NCBI GenBank assembly: GCA_049587755.1
Contig: JBAVEN010000108.1
Location: 51,814-115,813, forward strand
Length of the DNA stretch: 64,000 bases
Reading direction: 5' to 3'
Source of the DNA: Bog-375 sp049587755
Lineage (GTDB): Bacteria; Acidobacteriota; Terriglobia; Bryobacterales; Bryobacteraceae
In this document: positions 1 to 8,943 of the stretch, piece by piece
How positions within the stretch are numbered: the stretch's first letter is position 1
How the letters are laid out: each line of letters begins with the position of its first letter
The notes under the pieces: generated by a model
Databases searched by the model: none
Told to the model about the DNA's origin: nothing
Seen by the model: only the letters and a program-made list of their open reading frames with translations
Translations under genes and position numbers: made by a program

Positions 1-506
1 ATTGCGGCGCGGTCCGTTGGCCCGAGATCCGCATAGATGTGGCGCTCGGCCGCCTCGCGAGCCTGCGCCAGATCCGCGAACTCCGAGTGCACATCGTCGA
101 ACAGGTAGCCGATAAAGCGCCGCGGCATACCGGCTGGCGCCCCGCGATCGGCCGTTGCGGCGTCCTTCCCCGCCGCCGCTCCTTCGGACGGCGCTGCATT
201 GCCCGCCCCGGCGCTGCGCTCCACGAGGAACCGTTCGATCTCCTGCAGCTTTCCTTTGTCGTAGAGGCGGAAGGATTCCTTGGTGAGGCCTTCGATAGTG
301 CGACCCTGGTTGTCCCGTACCACCACCGGCACCATCACCAGGTTGACCCGCGACGTGAACTTGGCCGGCTCTTCGCGAGTGCTGATCTCCGGCTGGTTCT
401 GCACCGCCGCGGCGGGAGCCGGCGGCTGCCCGGCGGCCTCGGCGAACACGTACGCCACCAGCGCCAGGCCCAAGACAGCCGCGCGCGCTACGGCAGGTTC
501 GCCCAT
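1..506 (-). CDS. VWFA-related secreted protein (N-terminal part, cut by window edge)
   Basis: Only the first 168 residues are visible; the gene runs off the left edge. The ATG at 506 has a GGAG four bases upstream. Residues 1-26 are Ala/Leu-rich and look like a signal peptide ending near AEAAG, followed by a Pro/Ala linker. The block VNLVMVPVVVRDNQGR, then GLTKESFRLYDKGKLQEIE and later FIGYLFDDVHSEF, is the characteristic entry into the acidobacterial VWFA-related family, a large group of exported von Willebrand A-type proteins of unknown function. The family call is from recognised sequence pattern; the metal-binding residues of the A domain lie outside the window. It is probably an envelope or extracellular adhesion/protein-interaction factor, which is inference. 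Confidence 0.8.
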   Translation of the reverse strand, partial: MGEPAVARAAVLGLALVAYVFAEAAGQPPAPAAAVQNQPEISTREEPAKFTSRVNLVMVPVVVRDNQGRTIEGLTKESFRLYDKGKLQEIERFLVERSAGAGNAAPSEGAAAGKDAATADRGAPAGMPRRFIGYLFDDVHSEFADLAQAREAAERHIYADLGPTDRAA

Positions 507-654
507 GAAACTCCGTCCAATCGTAGCACCGGAAAGTGCGGCGGATTCATGAAAGGCGCATTAAAGCGGCATTAAGATGAAGCCGCGGGACCGGCGGGCC
601 GGACACACCGGCCACCAGGCGTAGCGCCGCGATCCTGCGCCGCAGAGCAGCCAC

Positions 655-900
655 TCAGCCGTAAAACTCCTCGGCCTGCTGTTCGCGAAGATCCTCCGCC
701 GCCTGCGCTTGCAGGTCCCCGCTAAGGGTCTCCAATGCCTCCACGATCTTCTGGAAGGTGACGGCCGCCTGGCTTTGCGGCCCGTAAACGTCAGCCACCA
801 AGGCAGCCAGTTCCTTGAGGCGGACCCGCGTCATCTTTAACTCGCGGCCCAGCTCCAGATGTTCCTCGCGGGTTAGATGTTGCGGTCTTTCCGTGCGCAT
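655..900 (-). CDS. Small conserved-looking hypothetical protein (81 aa)
   Basis: The likely start is the ATG at 900 (MRTERPQHLTREEHLELG); an in-frame extension to 1053 is Cys/Arg-rich and looks non-coding. The product is charged and alpha-helical throughout, with no signal peptide or membrane segment and a Gln/Glu-rich end (LREQQAEEFYG). I do not recognise a family. It is divergent from the cyclophilin gene, with about 160 bp between the starts, and follows the VWFA gene direction. Amphipathic spacing from residue 18 to 78 would suit a short coiled coil or helical bundle; no function is proposed. Confidence 0.55.
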   Translation of the reverse strand: MRTERPQHLTREEHLELGRELKMTRVRLKELAALVADVYGPQSQAAVTFQKIVEALETLSGDLQAQAAEDLREQQAEEFYG

Positions 901-1061
901 CAAGGGGTAACCAGGACCGAGATGGTCGATCTCTCTTGCATAAGATCGGGCCGGCTCGCCGCCGGATACGCCCCACTTCTGCGCGCGGCAGCGCAGCGCC
1001 ATCACAGTGTAACATACGGCCCTTTCCGGCCCGCTTGTCGCGACTTGGTACAATCGCTCTG

Positions 1062-1550
1062 ATGGCCAACGAAATCTACGCAGTTTTCGATACCACCGAA
1101 GGTAAGTTCAAGATCCGTCTGTTCGCCGCCCAGGCGCCCCGCACCGTGGAGAACTTCGTCTCCCTGGCCGATGGAACCAAGACTGGCAAACCGTTTTACG
1201 ACGGCACCATTTTTCACCGCGTGATCCCGGACTTCATGATCCAGGGCGGCGATCCGGAGGGCACCGGCCGCGGCGGCCCGGGCTACAAATTTGCCGACGA
1301 GTTTCATCCCGACCTCAAGCACACCAAGCCGGGCGTGCTTTCCATGGCCAACGCCGGATCCAACACCAACGGCAGCCAGTTCTTCATCACCGTGGCCGCC
1401 ACGCCCTGGCTGGACAATAAACACACCGTGTTCGGAGAGGTGACTGAAGGCTACACCGTGGTGGAACAGATCTCCAAGACGCCGCGCGGCGCCCAGGATC
1501 GCCCTTCGAAAGATGTGAAGATTCTTTCCGTCAAGATCGAGAGGGAGTAG
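1062..1550 (+). CDS. Peptidyl-prolyl cis-trans isomerase, cyclophilin type
   Basis: A 162-residue single-domain cyclophilin that isomerises Xaa-Pro bonds, cytoplasmic because no signal peptide is present. Family active-site signatures are visible: FHRVIPDFMIQGGD (catalytic Arg53, Gln61), NGSQFFIT (residues 104-110) and the PWLDNKHTVFGEV block (Trp116, His121). The start chosen is the ATG at 1062; a longer in-frame reading to 936 is basic and shadows the opposite-strand gene. A TACAAT (-10-like) hexamer at 1049-1054 lies only seven bases before the ATG and no Shine-Dalgarno is visible, so the message may be leaderless. nadD follows 18 bases after the stop and may be cotranscribed. Confidence 0.93.
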   Translation: MANEIYAVFDTTEGKFKIRLFAAQAPRTVENFVSLADGTKTGKPFYDGTIFHRVIPDFMIQGGDPEGTGRGGPGYKFADEFHPDLKHTKPGVLSMANAGSNTNGSQFFITVAATPWLDNKHTVFGEVTEGYTVVEQISKTPRGAQDRPSKDVKILSVKIERE

Positions 1551-1568
1551 CGCCGCCGCTCGGCCCCC

Positions 1569-2150
1569 ATGCGACTAGCGATCTTCGGTGGCACCTTCGA
1601 CCCGATTCATAGCGCCCATCTGGCCATCGCCCGCGCCGCCCTTTCCCATTTCCGTTTGGACCGCGTGCTCTTCGTCCCCGCCGAGCATCCGCCGCACAAG
1701 GACGGCGTTACCGCGGCCGCCTTCGACGATCGCGTCCGCATGGCTGAGCTGGCCTGCGCGGATGAGCCGCGGTTCGCGGTTTCGCGCCTGGAAGAAGGCA
1801 CGCGCCGCAGCTATTCGATTGACACCATCGAAAAGGTGCGCGCATCGCTCGCTCCCGCCGACGAGCTGTTCTTTCTGATCGGCGCCGACGCCTTCGCCGA
1901 AATCCAAACCTGGCATCGCTGGGAAGCGGTCGCCCGGCTGGTGGTTTTTCTGGTGATTAGCCGCCCCGGCCATTCCTTTGTCATACCGAAGGAGGTGACG
2001 GCCGAGCGGCTGGACTCGCCGCAACTGGATATCTCCTCCTCCGCCATTCGCCAGCGCTTGGAGCGCGGCGAGCAACCGCCCGAGGTGCCGCCGCCGGCGC
2101 TGGACTACATCGCCCAGCACGGGCTGTATCGGAAGCCGCGCCGGGGGTAG
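1569..2150 (+). CDS. nadD: Nicotinate-nucleotide adenylyltransferase NadD
   Basis: 193 residues, the normal size for NadD, which adenylylates nicotinate mononucleotide to deamido-NAD in NAD biosynthesis. The nucleotidyltransferase signature GGTFDPIHSAHL (residues 7-18) holds the T/HxxH-type ATP site, and ISSSAIRQRL near residue 160 matches the family ISSTxIR motif. FVPAEHPPHKD (substrate loop) and LIGADAFAEIQTWHRW are also typical. The ATG at 1569 follows the cyclophilin stop by 18 bases. In many genomes nadD sits beside rsfS/obg; here the neighbour is a cyclophilin instead. It converges on the lysR-type gene with about 130 bp between. Confidence 0.95.
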   Translation: MRLAIFGGTFDPIHSAHLAIARAALSHFRLDRVLFVPAEHPPHKDGVTAAAFDDRVRMAELACADEPRFAVSRLEEGTRRSYSIDTIEKVRASLAPADELFFLIGADAFAEIQTWHRWEAVARLVVFLVISRPGHSFVIPKEVTAERLDSPQLDISSSAIRQRLERGEQPPEVPPPALDYIAQHGLYRKPRRG

Positions 2151-2283
2151 GGCATTTCTTCGAGCCGCCGGCAAACTCGCCCGGTGTCAATTCGCGTTTA
2201 TCTCGGTTCCGTAGACGACAAACCGCGCGACTTCCGCCGCTCCCATCTTCTGCCCAGGTCAGGGTCAAGAGACCTTGGCGCCC

Positions 2284-3153
2284 TTAACCCACGATCTCCA
2301 GGAACGCCCGCGCGGCGTGGCTTAGGGCACGGCGCGTGGGATAGACCAGGCGGATCTTGCGCTCGATGTTCATTTCCTTCACGCGCACTTCGCAGAGCAG
2401 CTTCTGCTCGATTTCCTGCTCCACGCACATGCGCGGTAGAAACGCCACGCCCTGGTTGTCCTGCACCATCTTGCGAATGCTTTCGATGGTCGGCATGTCA
2501 ACCTCCATGCGCAGCGGCACCTTGCGCGCCTGAAACTCGTGGATCACCACATCGCGGTACGGGGAGTTCACGTTGTGGGCAATGAAATTCTCCTCCGCCA
2601 GATCGGCAATCGAGATGCTCTTGCGCCGGGCCAGCCGGTGGCGGGGCGAAACCACCAGGGCCACCGCGTCGGTGTAAATCACCTTCGACCGGAGCCGGTC
2701 GTCGCCGGGATCGTAGCTGATCACCCCCAGCTCCAGGTTGCCGTCGATCAGCTCATTGGGAATTCTACTCGCCATGCTGCGCCGCACGGTCACTTTGATC
2801 TTGGGATGAAGCGCGCGGTAGCGTTCGATGTGGTGCAGCAGATACAGAGTGGTGGATTCGTTGGCGCCCACCGTCAGCCGCCCGGCGGAATTATCGCGCA
2901 GCTCCGCCAGCGAGTTCTCCAGCTCCCGCTCCAGGCTCTCGAAGCGGCGCGCGAATTCGAGAGCGCTGCGGCCTGCATCGGTCAGCAGCAGCTCCTTGCC
3001 GGAGCGGTCGATCAGCTTCTCGCCCAGCTCCAGCTCGAGCCGCTGCAGCGCCAGCGACACCGCCGGCTGCGTGCGCAGCAGCTTCTCCGCCGCGCGCGAG
3101 AAGCTTCCTTCGGTCGCCACCATCAGAAATACCTGCAGCGGATTCAGTTCCAT
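2284..3153 (-). CDS. LysR-family transcriptional regulator
   Basis: 289 residues with the usual LysR layout: winged helix-turn-helix at residues 2-60 (FLMVATEGSFSRAAEKL, then QPAVSLALQRLELELGEKL) and a periplasmic-binding-protein-like effector domain from about residue 90 (LTVGANESTTLYLL) to the end. The ATG at 3153 gives the canonical MELNPLQVFL start; the reading frame stays open far upstream across leuA, but that extension is antisense and has no LysR character. The gene is divergent from leuA, and the 90-100 bp between them holds a T-N11-A box and a sigma70-like leuA promoter. Control of the leu operon by this protein, probably with a branched-chain pathway intermediate as coinducer, is inference from that arrangement. 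Confidence 0.92.
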   Translation of the reverse strand: MELNPLQVFLMVATEGSFSRAAEKLLRTQPAVSLALQRLELELGEKLIDRSGKELLLTDAGRSALEFARRFESLERELENSLAELRDNSAGRLTVGANESTTLYLLHHIERYRALHPKIKVTVRRSMASRIPNELIDGNLELGVISYDPGDDRLRSKVIYTDAVALVVSPRHRLARRKSISIADLAEENFIAHNVNSPYRDVVIHEFQARKVPLRMEVDMPTIESIRKMVQDNQGVAFLPRMCVEQEIEQKLLCEVRVKEMNIERKIRLVYPTRRALSHAARAFLEIVG

Positions 3154-3162
3154 GGCGGCTTC

Positions 3163-3180
3163 ATTATAACATCGGTTAAT
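3163..3180. promoter_or_regulatory. Putative LysR-type operator in the lysR-leuA divergent region
   Basis: The arms TAAC (3167-3170) and GTTA (3175-3178) flank ATCG, forming an interrupted palindrome with T at 3167 and A at 3179, the T-N11-A pattern of LysR recognition sites. Taking the leuA -10 at 3227-3232, the box is centred about 65 bases upstream of the expected transcript start, the usual position of a LysR recognition site. It is immediately in front of the lysR start codon, so it could also mediate autorepression. Confidence 0.5.
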
Positions 3181-3202
3181 AGACACCTGTAAGATTATAA
3201 AT

Positions 3203-3232
3203 TTGCCAAATCCCCGGCCGGGTGCGCATAAT
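3203..3232 (+). promoter_or_regulatory. Sigma70-like promoter of the leu operon
   Basis: TTGCCA (3203-3208, five of six to the -35 consensus) and CATAAT (3227-3232, five of six to the -10 consensus) are separated by 18 bp. The predicted transcript start near 3239 leaves a leader of roughly 14 bases to the ATG at 3253 and only about 5 to the upstream GTG at 3244, which favours the ATG as start. Confidence 0.55.
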
Positions 3233-3252
3233 GCAGAGTATCGGTGGCAAGC

Positions 3253-4425
<1,173 letters not shown>

Positions 4426-4428
4426 GAC

Positions 4429-5514
4429 ATGGATCTGAACGTTCTGGTTTTGCCCGGCGACGGCATCGGCACAGAAGTTACTCGCGAAGCTGTCCGGGTG
4501 CTCGGTCGCGTGGCCGGGAAATGGCATCACAACCTCAAACTGACGGAAGGATTGCTCGGCGGGGTGGCGATTCACCGCACCGGCACGCCGTTTCCCGAAG
4601 AGACGGCGCGTCTCGCAGCCGAAGCCGATGCCACGCTGATGGGCGCGGTGGGGCTGCCCGAATTCGACAACGCTCCGCCGGAAAAACGGCCGGAGAAAGG
4701 ACTGCTGGGAATTCGCCAGGCTTTAGGCGTGTACGCCAACCTGCGGCCGGTGCGCGCCTACGCATCGCAATTGGATTCTTCGCCGCTGAAGAACAGTCTG
4801 GTGGAAGGCACCGACATGATCATCGTCCGCGAACTGACGGGCGGTATCTACTACGGAACCCCGCGCGGCATCATCGAAAATGGCGGGGAAACGCGAGCGG
4901 TCAATACCATGACCTACACGCGGTCGGAAATCGAACGCGTATCGCGCATGGCCTTCCACCTGGCGCGCGGGCGGCGCAAGAAGGTAACTTCGGTGGATAA
5001 GTCGAACGTGCTTGAGAACTCGCAACTATGGCGGCGCGTGGTGGTCGAAGTAGCGAAGGAATATCCCGATGTAGCGCTCGATCATCTGCTGGTCGATAAC
5101 TGCGCCATGCAACTGATACTGAATCCCCGGCGATTCGATGTCGTGCTTACGGAGAATATGTTCGGCGACATTCTGAGCGATGAAGCCGCGGTGCTGGCCG
5201 GTTCCATCGGCATGTTGCCCTCGGCCTCGATTGGCGGCCGCAAGCCTTCCGGCGCCTGGGTAGGATTGTACGAGCCGGTACACGGTTCGGCGCCCGATAT
5301 TGCCGGCCAGAACAAGGCCAACCCGCTGGGTGCAATCGGCTCGGTGGCGGCCATGCTCGAATACAGTTTCGGATTGAAGGAAGAAGCCGGCGCGGTGGAC
5401 GCGGCCATTGAGTCCGTCCTCGCGAGCGGCAAGGTTACCGCGGATTTGCGACCTCCCGGCGCTCCCGCCACCACCGAACAGGTGGGGCAAGCGGTGTGCG
5501 CCGCGATCGGCTGA
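4429..5514 (+). CDS. leuB: 3-isopropylmalate dehydrogenase
   Basis: 361 residues, normal for LeuB, which oxidatively decarboxylates 3-isopropylmalate using NAD+ and Mg2+. Visible signatures include LPGDGIGTEV at the N-terminus, the substrate-binding Arg cluster LGVYANLRPVRAY, RELTGGIYYGTPRG, the Lys/Asn pair in VTSVDKSNVLENS, and the metal/NAD block LTENMFGDILSDEAAVLAGS, followed by EPVHGSAPDIAGQNKANPLG. Only three bases separate it from leuA, so the two are cotranscribed. A GC-rich hairpin follows its stop, and leuC begins 246 bp downstream. Confidence 0.97.
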   Translation: MDLNVLVLPGDGIGTEVTREAVRVLGRVAGKWHHNLKLTEGLLGGVAIHRTGTPFPEETARLAAEADATLMGAVGLPEFDNAPPEKRPEKGLLGIRQALGVYANLRPVRAYASQLDSSPLKNSLVEGTDMIIVRELTGGIYYGTPRGIIENGGETRAVNTMTYTRSEIERVSRMAFHLARGRRKKVTSVDKSNVLENSQLWRRVVVEVAKEYPDVALDHLLVDNCAMQLILNPRRFDVVLTENMFGDILSDEAAVLAGSIGMLPSASIGGRKPSGAWVGLYEPVHGSAPDIAGQNKANPLGAIGSVAAMLEYSFGLKEEAGAVDAAIESVLASGKVTADLRPPGAPATTEQVGQAVCAAIG

Positions 5515-5516
5515 GC

Positions 5517-5571
5517 GCGGGGCTTACCGGCCCCGCCTCAGCCAAATTTAATGGCGGCTAATTACGCCATT
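5517..5571 (+). terminator. Two hairpins between leuB and leuC (possible terminator or processing site)
   Basis: The first hairpin has perfect 7-bp arms GCGGGGC (5517-5523) and GCCCCGC (5530-5536) around a 6-base loop, without a following T-tract. The second has arms AATGGCG (5550-5556) and CGCCATT (5565-5571) around an 8-base AT-rich loop. Together they could attenuate leuBA from leuCD or protect the leuAB message. A 45-codon reading frame from 5551 to 5688 has no leucine codon run, so classical leu attenuation is not supported. The rest of the gap to 5760 shows no clear promoter. Confidence 0.3.
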
Positions 5572-5760
5572 TGGAATTGCGATCGCGTAATGTCGCGCGA
5601 TTCGCGGGCGAGGCGCGCTCCGCCCGACGGCTCGGCCGGCCGCGAGGTTGCGTCGCCGCATTTTTCGCAGGGGCGAACTCAGCCATAATAGGAGAAGAAG
5701 ATCCGTAGTCGAACCCCCGGGTCCATTCCCGGTTGAGCATCGTCTCCGGCCCCAGTTCCT

Positions 5761-7161
5761 ATGCCTCATACCATCATCGAAAAACTCTGGAATTCGCACC
5801 TGGTGGAGGAGCAGCCCGGCGCGCCAGCGCTATTGTTCATCGACCTGCACCTGGTGCATGAAGTCACCTCTCCGCAGGCGTTTCAGGGCCTGCGCGAGCG
5901 CGGCTTGAAAGTGCGGCGTCCCGATCTCACCATCGCCACCGCCGATCACAGCATCCCGACCACCGACCGCTCGCTGCCCATCGTCGACCCGATTGCGGCC
6001 AAGCAGCTCGCCCAGCTTGAAGCGAATTGCGCCGAATTCGGCATCCGCTGCCTGGGCGTCCATAGCGACCGCCAGGGCATCGTCCACGTGATTGGCCCCG
6101 AGCTGGGCCTCACGCAGCCGGGCATGACGGTGGTTTGCGGCGACAGCCACACCGCCACGCACGGCGCGTTCGGCGCTCTCGCCTTCGGCATCGGCACCAG
6201 CGAAGTCGAAAACGTGCTGGCCTCGCAATGTTTGCTACAGCGCAAGTCGAAAACGTTTGAAGTGCGCGTGGAAGGGACGCTGCGCCGCGGCGTCACGGCC
6301 AAGGACATCATCCTGGCTCTCATTGCCAAGATCGGCGTGGGCGGCGGCACGGGCTGTGTGTTCGAATACACCGGCGGCGCCATTCGCGCGCTGAATATGG
6401 ATGAGCGCATGACGGTCTGCAATATGTCGATCGAAGGCGGCGCCCGCGCCGGTCTGGTCGCACCCGACGACACCACGTTCCAATACCTCTGTGGCCGCCC
6501 CCACGCCCCCAAGGGCGCAGCCTGGGACGCGGCTGTGGCGCGCTGGAAACAACTGCCGACCGATGCGGGCGCGAGCTACGACCGCCAGGTCGCGATCGAT
6601 GCCGATGCGCTCGAACCGATGATCACCTACGGCACCAATCCCGGCATGGGCGTGCCCATCAACGCGCCGCTGCCCGAGCCGGCGCAGGTGAGCGATCCCA
6701 TGGCGCGCGATTCCATCTCGAAGGCGTTGGCTTACATGGGACTGGAAGGCGGCAAACCGCTGGCCGGCCATGCTATCGACGTGGTCTTCATCGGAAGCTG
6801 CACCAATTCGCGCATCTCCGATCTGCGCGCCGCCGCCTCCATCCTCAAGGGCCGCAAGGTGAATCCCAAATTACGCGTGCTGGTGGTGCCCGGCTCGCAG
6901 GAGGTGAAACGCCAGGCCATCGCCGAAGGGTTGCCCGATGTTTTCCGCGCCGCCGGCTGCGAGTGGCGCGACGCGGGCTGCTCGATGTGTATCGCCATGA
7001 ACGGCGACCAACTGGCGCCGGGCGAATACAGCGTTTCCACCAGCAACCGCAATTTCGAAGGCCGCCAGGGCAAGGGAGGCCGCACCTTTCTGGCCAGCCC
7101 GCTGACCGCCGCGGCCAGCGCCATCACCGGCGTGGTCACCGACGTGAGGACACTGCTATGA
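5761..7161 (+). CDS. leuC: 3-isopropylmalate dehydratase large subunit
   Basis: 466 residues, the bacterial LeuC length. With LeuD it isomerises 2- to 3-isopropylmalate through a [4Fe-4S] cluster. The aconitase-family motifs are present: VVCGDSHTATHGAFGALAFG, the cluster ligand Cys in FIGSCTNSRISDLRAAA, and the CSMCIAMNGD pair with GERSVSTSNRNFEGRQG-like context (here EYSVSTSNRNFEGRQGKGG). The ATG at 5761 gives a normal N-terminus (MPHTIIEKLWNSHLV); a Shine-Dalgarno is not obvious. Its stop overlaps the leuD start as ATGA at 7158-7161, indicating translational coupling of the two subunits. Confidence 0.97.
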   Translation: MPHTIIEKLWNSHLVEEQPGAPALLFIDLHLVHEVTSPQAFQGLRERGLKVRRPDLTIATADHSIPTTDRSLPIVDPIAAKQLAQLEANCAEFGIRCLGVHSDRQGIVHVIGPELGLTQPGMTVVCGDSHTATHGAFGALAFGIGTSEVENVLASQCLLQRKSKTFEVRVEGTLRRGVTAKDIILALIAKIGVGGGTGCVFEYTGGAIRALNMDERMTVCNMSIEGGARAGLVAPDDTTFQYLCGRPHAPKGAAWDAAVARWKQLPTDAGASYDRQVAIDADALEPMITYGTNPGMGVPINAPLPEPAQVSDPMARDSISKALAYMGLEGGKPLAGHAIDVVFIGSCTNSRISDLRAAASILKGRKVNPKLRVLVVPGSQEVKRQAIAEGLPDVFRAAGCEWRDAGCSMCIAMNGDQLAPGEYSVSTSNRNFEGRQGKGGRTFLASPLTAAASAITGVVTDVRTLL

Positions 7162-7766
7162 AGCCGTTCACCAATTTCCGCAGCCGCCTGGTTCCACTGG
7201 CCATCAACAACATCGATACCGATCAGATCATTCCGGCGCGCTTCCTGAAAACGACCTCCAAGGAGGGTCTCGACCGGCAGTTGTTCTGCGACTGGCGCTA
7301 CGATGCGCAGGGAAACCCGAAGCCGGATTTCATTCTCAACCAGCCGCGCGTGGCGGGCGCGCAAGTGCTGCTGGCGGGCGACAATTTCGGCTGCGGCAGC
7401 TCGCGCGAGCACGCTCCCTGGGCGCTCACCCAGTTCGGCTTCCGTGCCGTGGTGAGCACTTCGTTCGCCGATATCTTCAAGGGCAATTCGCTGAAGAACG
7501 CGCTGTTGCCGATTGCGGTCCCGCCGGACGTGCACACGGAACTGTTTGCGGCGGTGGCCGCCAATCCCAATGCCACCGTCGAAATCGATCTTGCGGCGCA
7601 GACCATCACCACGCCGGCCGGCCGCCGCGTCGTGTTTCCGATTGACGCTTTCGCCAAGCACTGCCTGCTCGAGGGCGTCGATGAGCTGGGCTACATCTTG
7701 AAGCGGGAGGCCGCCATCCGCGCCTACGAAGCGTCACACCCGGCGCCCATCAATACCGCGGCGTGA
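7158..7766 (+). CDS. leuD: 3-isopropylmalate dehydratase small subunit
   Basis: 202 residues. Forms the swivelling domain of isopropylmalate isomerase with LeuC. The family motif DNFGCGSSREHAPWAL (near residue 75) and the N-terminal NIDTDQIIPARFL are both intact, and FADIFKGNSLKNALLP matches the substrate-recognition helix. The ATG at 7158 overlaps the leuC TGA by four bases; an in-frame opening reaching to 6963 lies inside leuC and is not used. It is the last gene of the leu operon. ilv genes are not in the window. Confidence 0.96.
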   Translation: MKPFTNFRSRLVPLAINNIDTDQIIPARFLKTTSKEGLDRQLFCDWRYDAQGNPKPDFILNQPRVAGAQVLLAGDNFGCGSSREHAPWALTQFGFRAVVSTSFADIFKGNSLKNALLPIAVPPDVHTELFAAVAANPNATVEIDLAAQTITTPAGRRVVFPIDAFAKHCLLEGVDELGYILKREAAIRAYEASHPAPINTAA

Positions 7767-7820
7767 CATTTGTCACCGAGCCAGAACCTCGACCGTGACG
7801 CAGAAGTACGCTTTTGTGGG

Positions 7821-7837
7821 GCAGGATGCCATCCTGC
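7821..7837. repeat. Short perfect palindrome in the leuD-osmC gap
   Basis: GCAGGAT (7821-7827) and ATCCTGC (7831-7837) flank GCC. The surrounding 228-bp gap is GC-rich and shows no open gene and no clear promoter. The hairpin is 55 bases after leuD and lacks a T-tract, so it is more likely a REP-like unit than a terminator. Confidence 0.4.
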
Positions 7838-7994
7838 GCGCGACCCTAAGGGTACCCCGGAATGTCGCCGCGCGTGCCGATTGGCGGGGTGCCCTCTGGG
7901 CCCCACGCAGCTTGGCAAGCCGCCCCACGGCGTCACATTTCCTGCAACTTTTTGCCGCCTTCCCCATCCAGAATCAAGGAGGCAGGAGACACAA

Positions 7995-8420
7995 GTGAAA
8001 CGCACAGCGAGCGCCCAATGGCGCGGCGATTTGAAGACCGGCAAGGGAACCGTATCCACCGCCAGCGGTGTGCTGGAGAATTCGCAATACTCCTTCAGCA
8101 CGCGTTTTGAAAATGGCAAAGGGACCAACCCCGAAGAGCTTTTGGCGGCGGCTCACGCCGGTTGCTTCACCATGGCCCTCTCCGCGCAACTGGGCGAGGC
8201 GAAGCTGGTTGCAACCAGCCTGGAAACCACTTGCACCATCAGCCTGGAGAAGGGCGACCAAGGCTTCGCCATCACCGAAAGCCACCTCGAACTCAAGGCC
8301 AAAGTGCCCGGCGCCAGCCAGGCCGCCTTCGACCAGGCCGTCGCCAACGCCAAGTCCGGCTGCCCGGTTTCCAAGCTCTACAACACCAAGATCACGCTAT
8401 CGGCCACGCTGGAAGCGTAA
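7995..8420 (+). CDS. OsmC-family peroxiredoxin
   Basis: 141 residues from a GTG at 7995, chosen because AGGAG lies six bases upstream and because sequence before it is not OsmC-like. OsmC proteins reduce organic hydroperoxides with a two-cysteine thiol mechanism. Both cysteines are present: Cys57 in LLAAAHAGCFTMAL and Cys123 in AKSGCPVSKLYN; Arg37 and the Glu47-Glu48 pair of the active site are also in place. It is closer to the OsmC subgroup (EELLAAAHAGCF) than Ohr. It stands alone between leuD and the STAS gene, with 109 bp before the latter. Confidence 0.92.
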   Translation: MKRTASAQWRGDLKTGKGTVSTASGVLENSQYSFSTRFENGKGTNPEELLAAAHAGCFTMALSAQLGEAKLVATSLETTCTISLEKGDQGFAITESHLELKAKVPGASQAAFDQAVANAKSGCPVSKLYNTKITLSATLEA

Positions 8421-8529
8421 GGAGGGCTCGGCCGCGGGCGGTCGCAAGAGTAAAGGTTGCTTTCTCATACGGACCCGCCCTTCCCATCCGCGCCCCCGAA
8501 AATGGTACCCATAGTAAAAGGCGCACAGC

Positions 8530-8937
8530 ATGGGGCTCGACATCCAGCAGAGGGAACACGAAGGCATCGTCGTTCTCGATCTCAAGGGCCGCATCACGCT
8601 GGGACCCGAGGCGAGCGCCTTGCGGGACAAGGTCAAAACGCTCAACGATGCGGGCAGCCACAACCTGGTTCTCAACCTGGGCGACATCGACTTCATCGAT
8701 AGCACCGGCCTGGGCGCATTGGTGATGTGCGCCACCAGCCTGCGCAAGAGCCACGGCAACGTGAAGCTGCTCAATCTCAACCGGCGAACTTGCGAGCTGC
8801 TGGTGATGACCAAGCTCGCCACCGTCTTCGAAATCTTCACCGAGGAGCAGGACGCGGTGAACAGCTTCTTCCCCGACCGCAAAATCAAGCCGTTCGACGT
8901 GCTGAGCTTCGTCGAAGACATGAAGAAGGAGGAATAG
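8530..8937 (+). CDS. STAS-domain anti-sigma factor antagonist
   Basis: 135 residues. A single STAS domain of the SpoIIAA/RsbV type, which binds an anti-sigma kinase and is switched by phosphorylation. The phosphorylation site is visible in DIDFIDSTGLGALVMC (Ser near residue 58), and LDLKGRITLGPEASALRDKV is the expected first strand and helix. A C-terminal tail after residue 110 (DRKIKPFDVLSFVEDMKKEE) is longer than in SpoIIAA. No partner kinase or sigma factor is adjacent. The flavoprotein gene starts six bases after its stop, so the two are probably cotranscribed. Confidence 0.9.
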   Translation: MGLDIQQREHEGIVVLDLKGRITLGPEASALRDKVKTLNDAGSHNLVLNLGDIDFIDSTGLGALVMCATSLRKSHGNVKLLNLNRRTCELLVMTKLATVFEIFTEEQDAVNSFFPDRKIKPFDVLSFVEDMKKEE

Positions 8938-8943
8938 GCGCCG

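Noticed and set aside
5551..5688. 45-codon plus frame (MAANYAIWNCDRV...) between leuB and leuC as a leader peptide
   Set aside because: No leucine codons, no Shine-Dalgarno and Arg-rich composition like neighbouring non-coding DNA.
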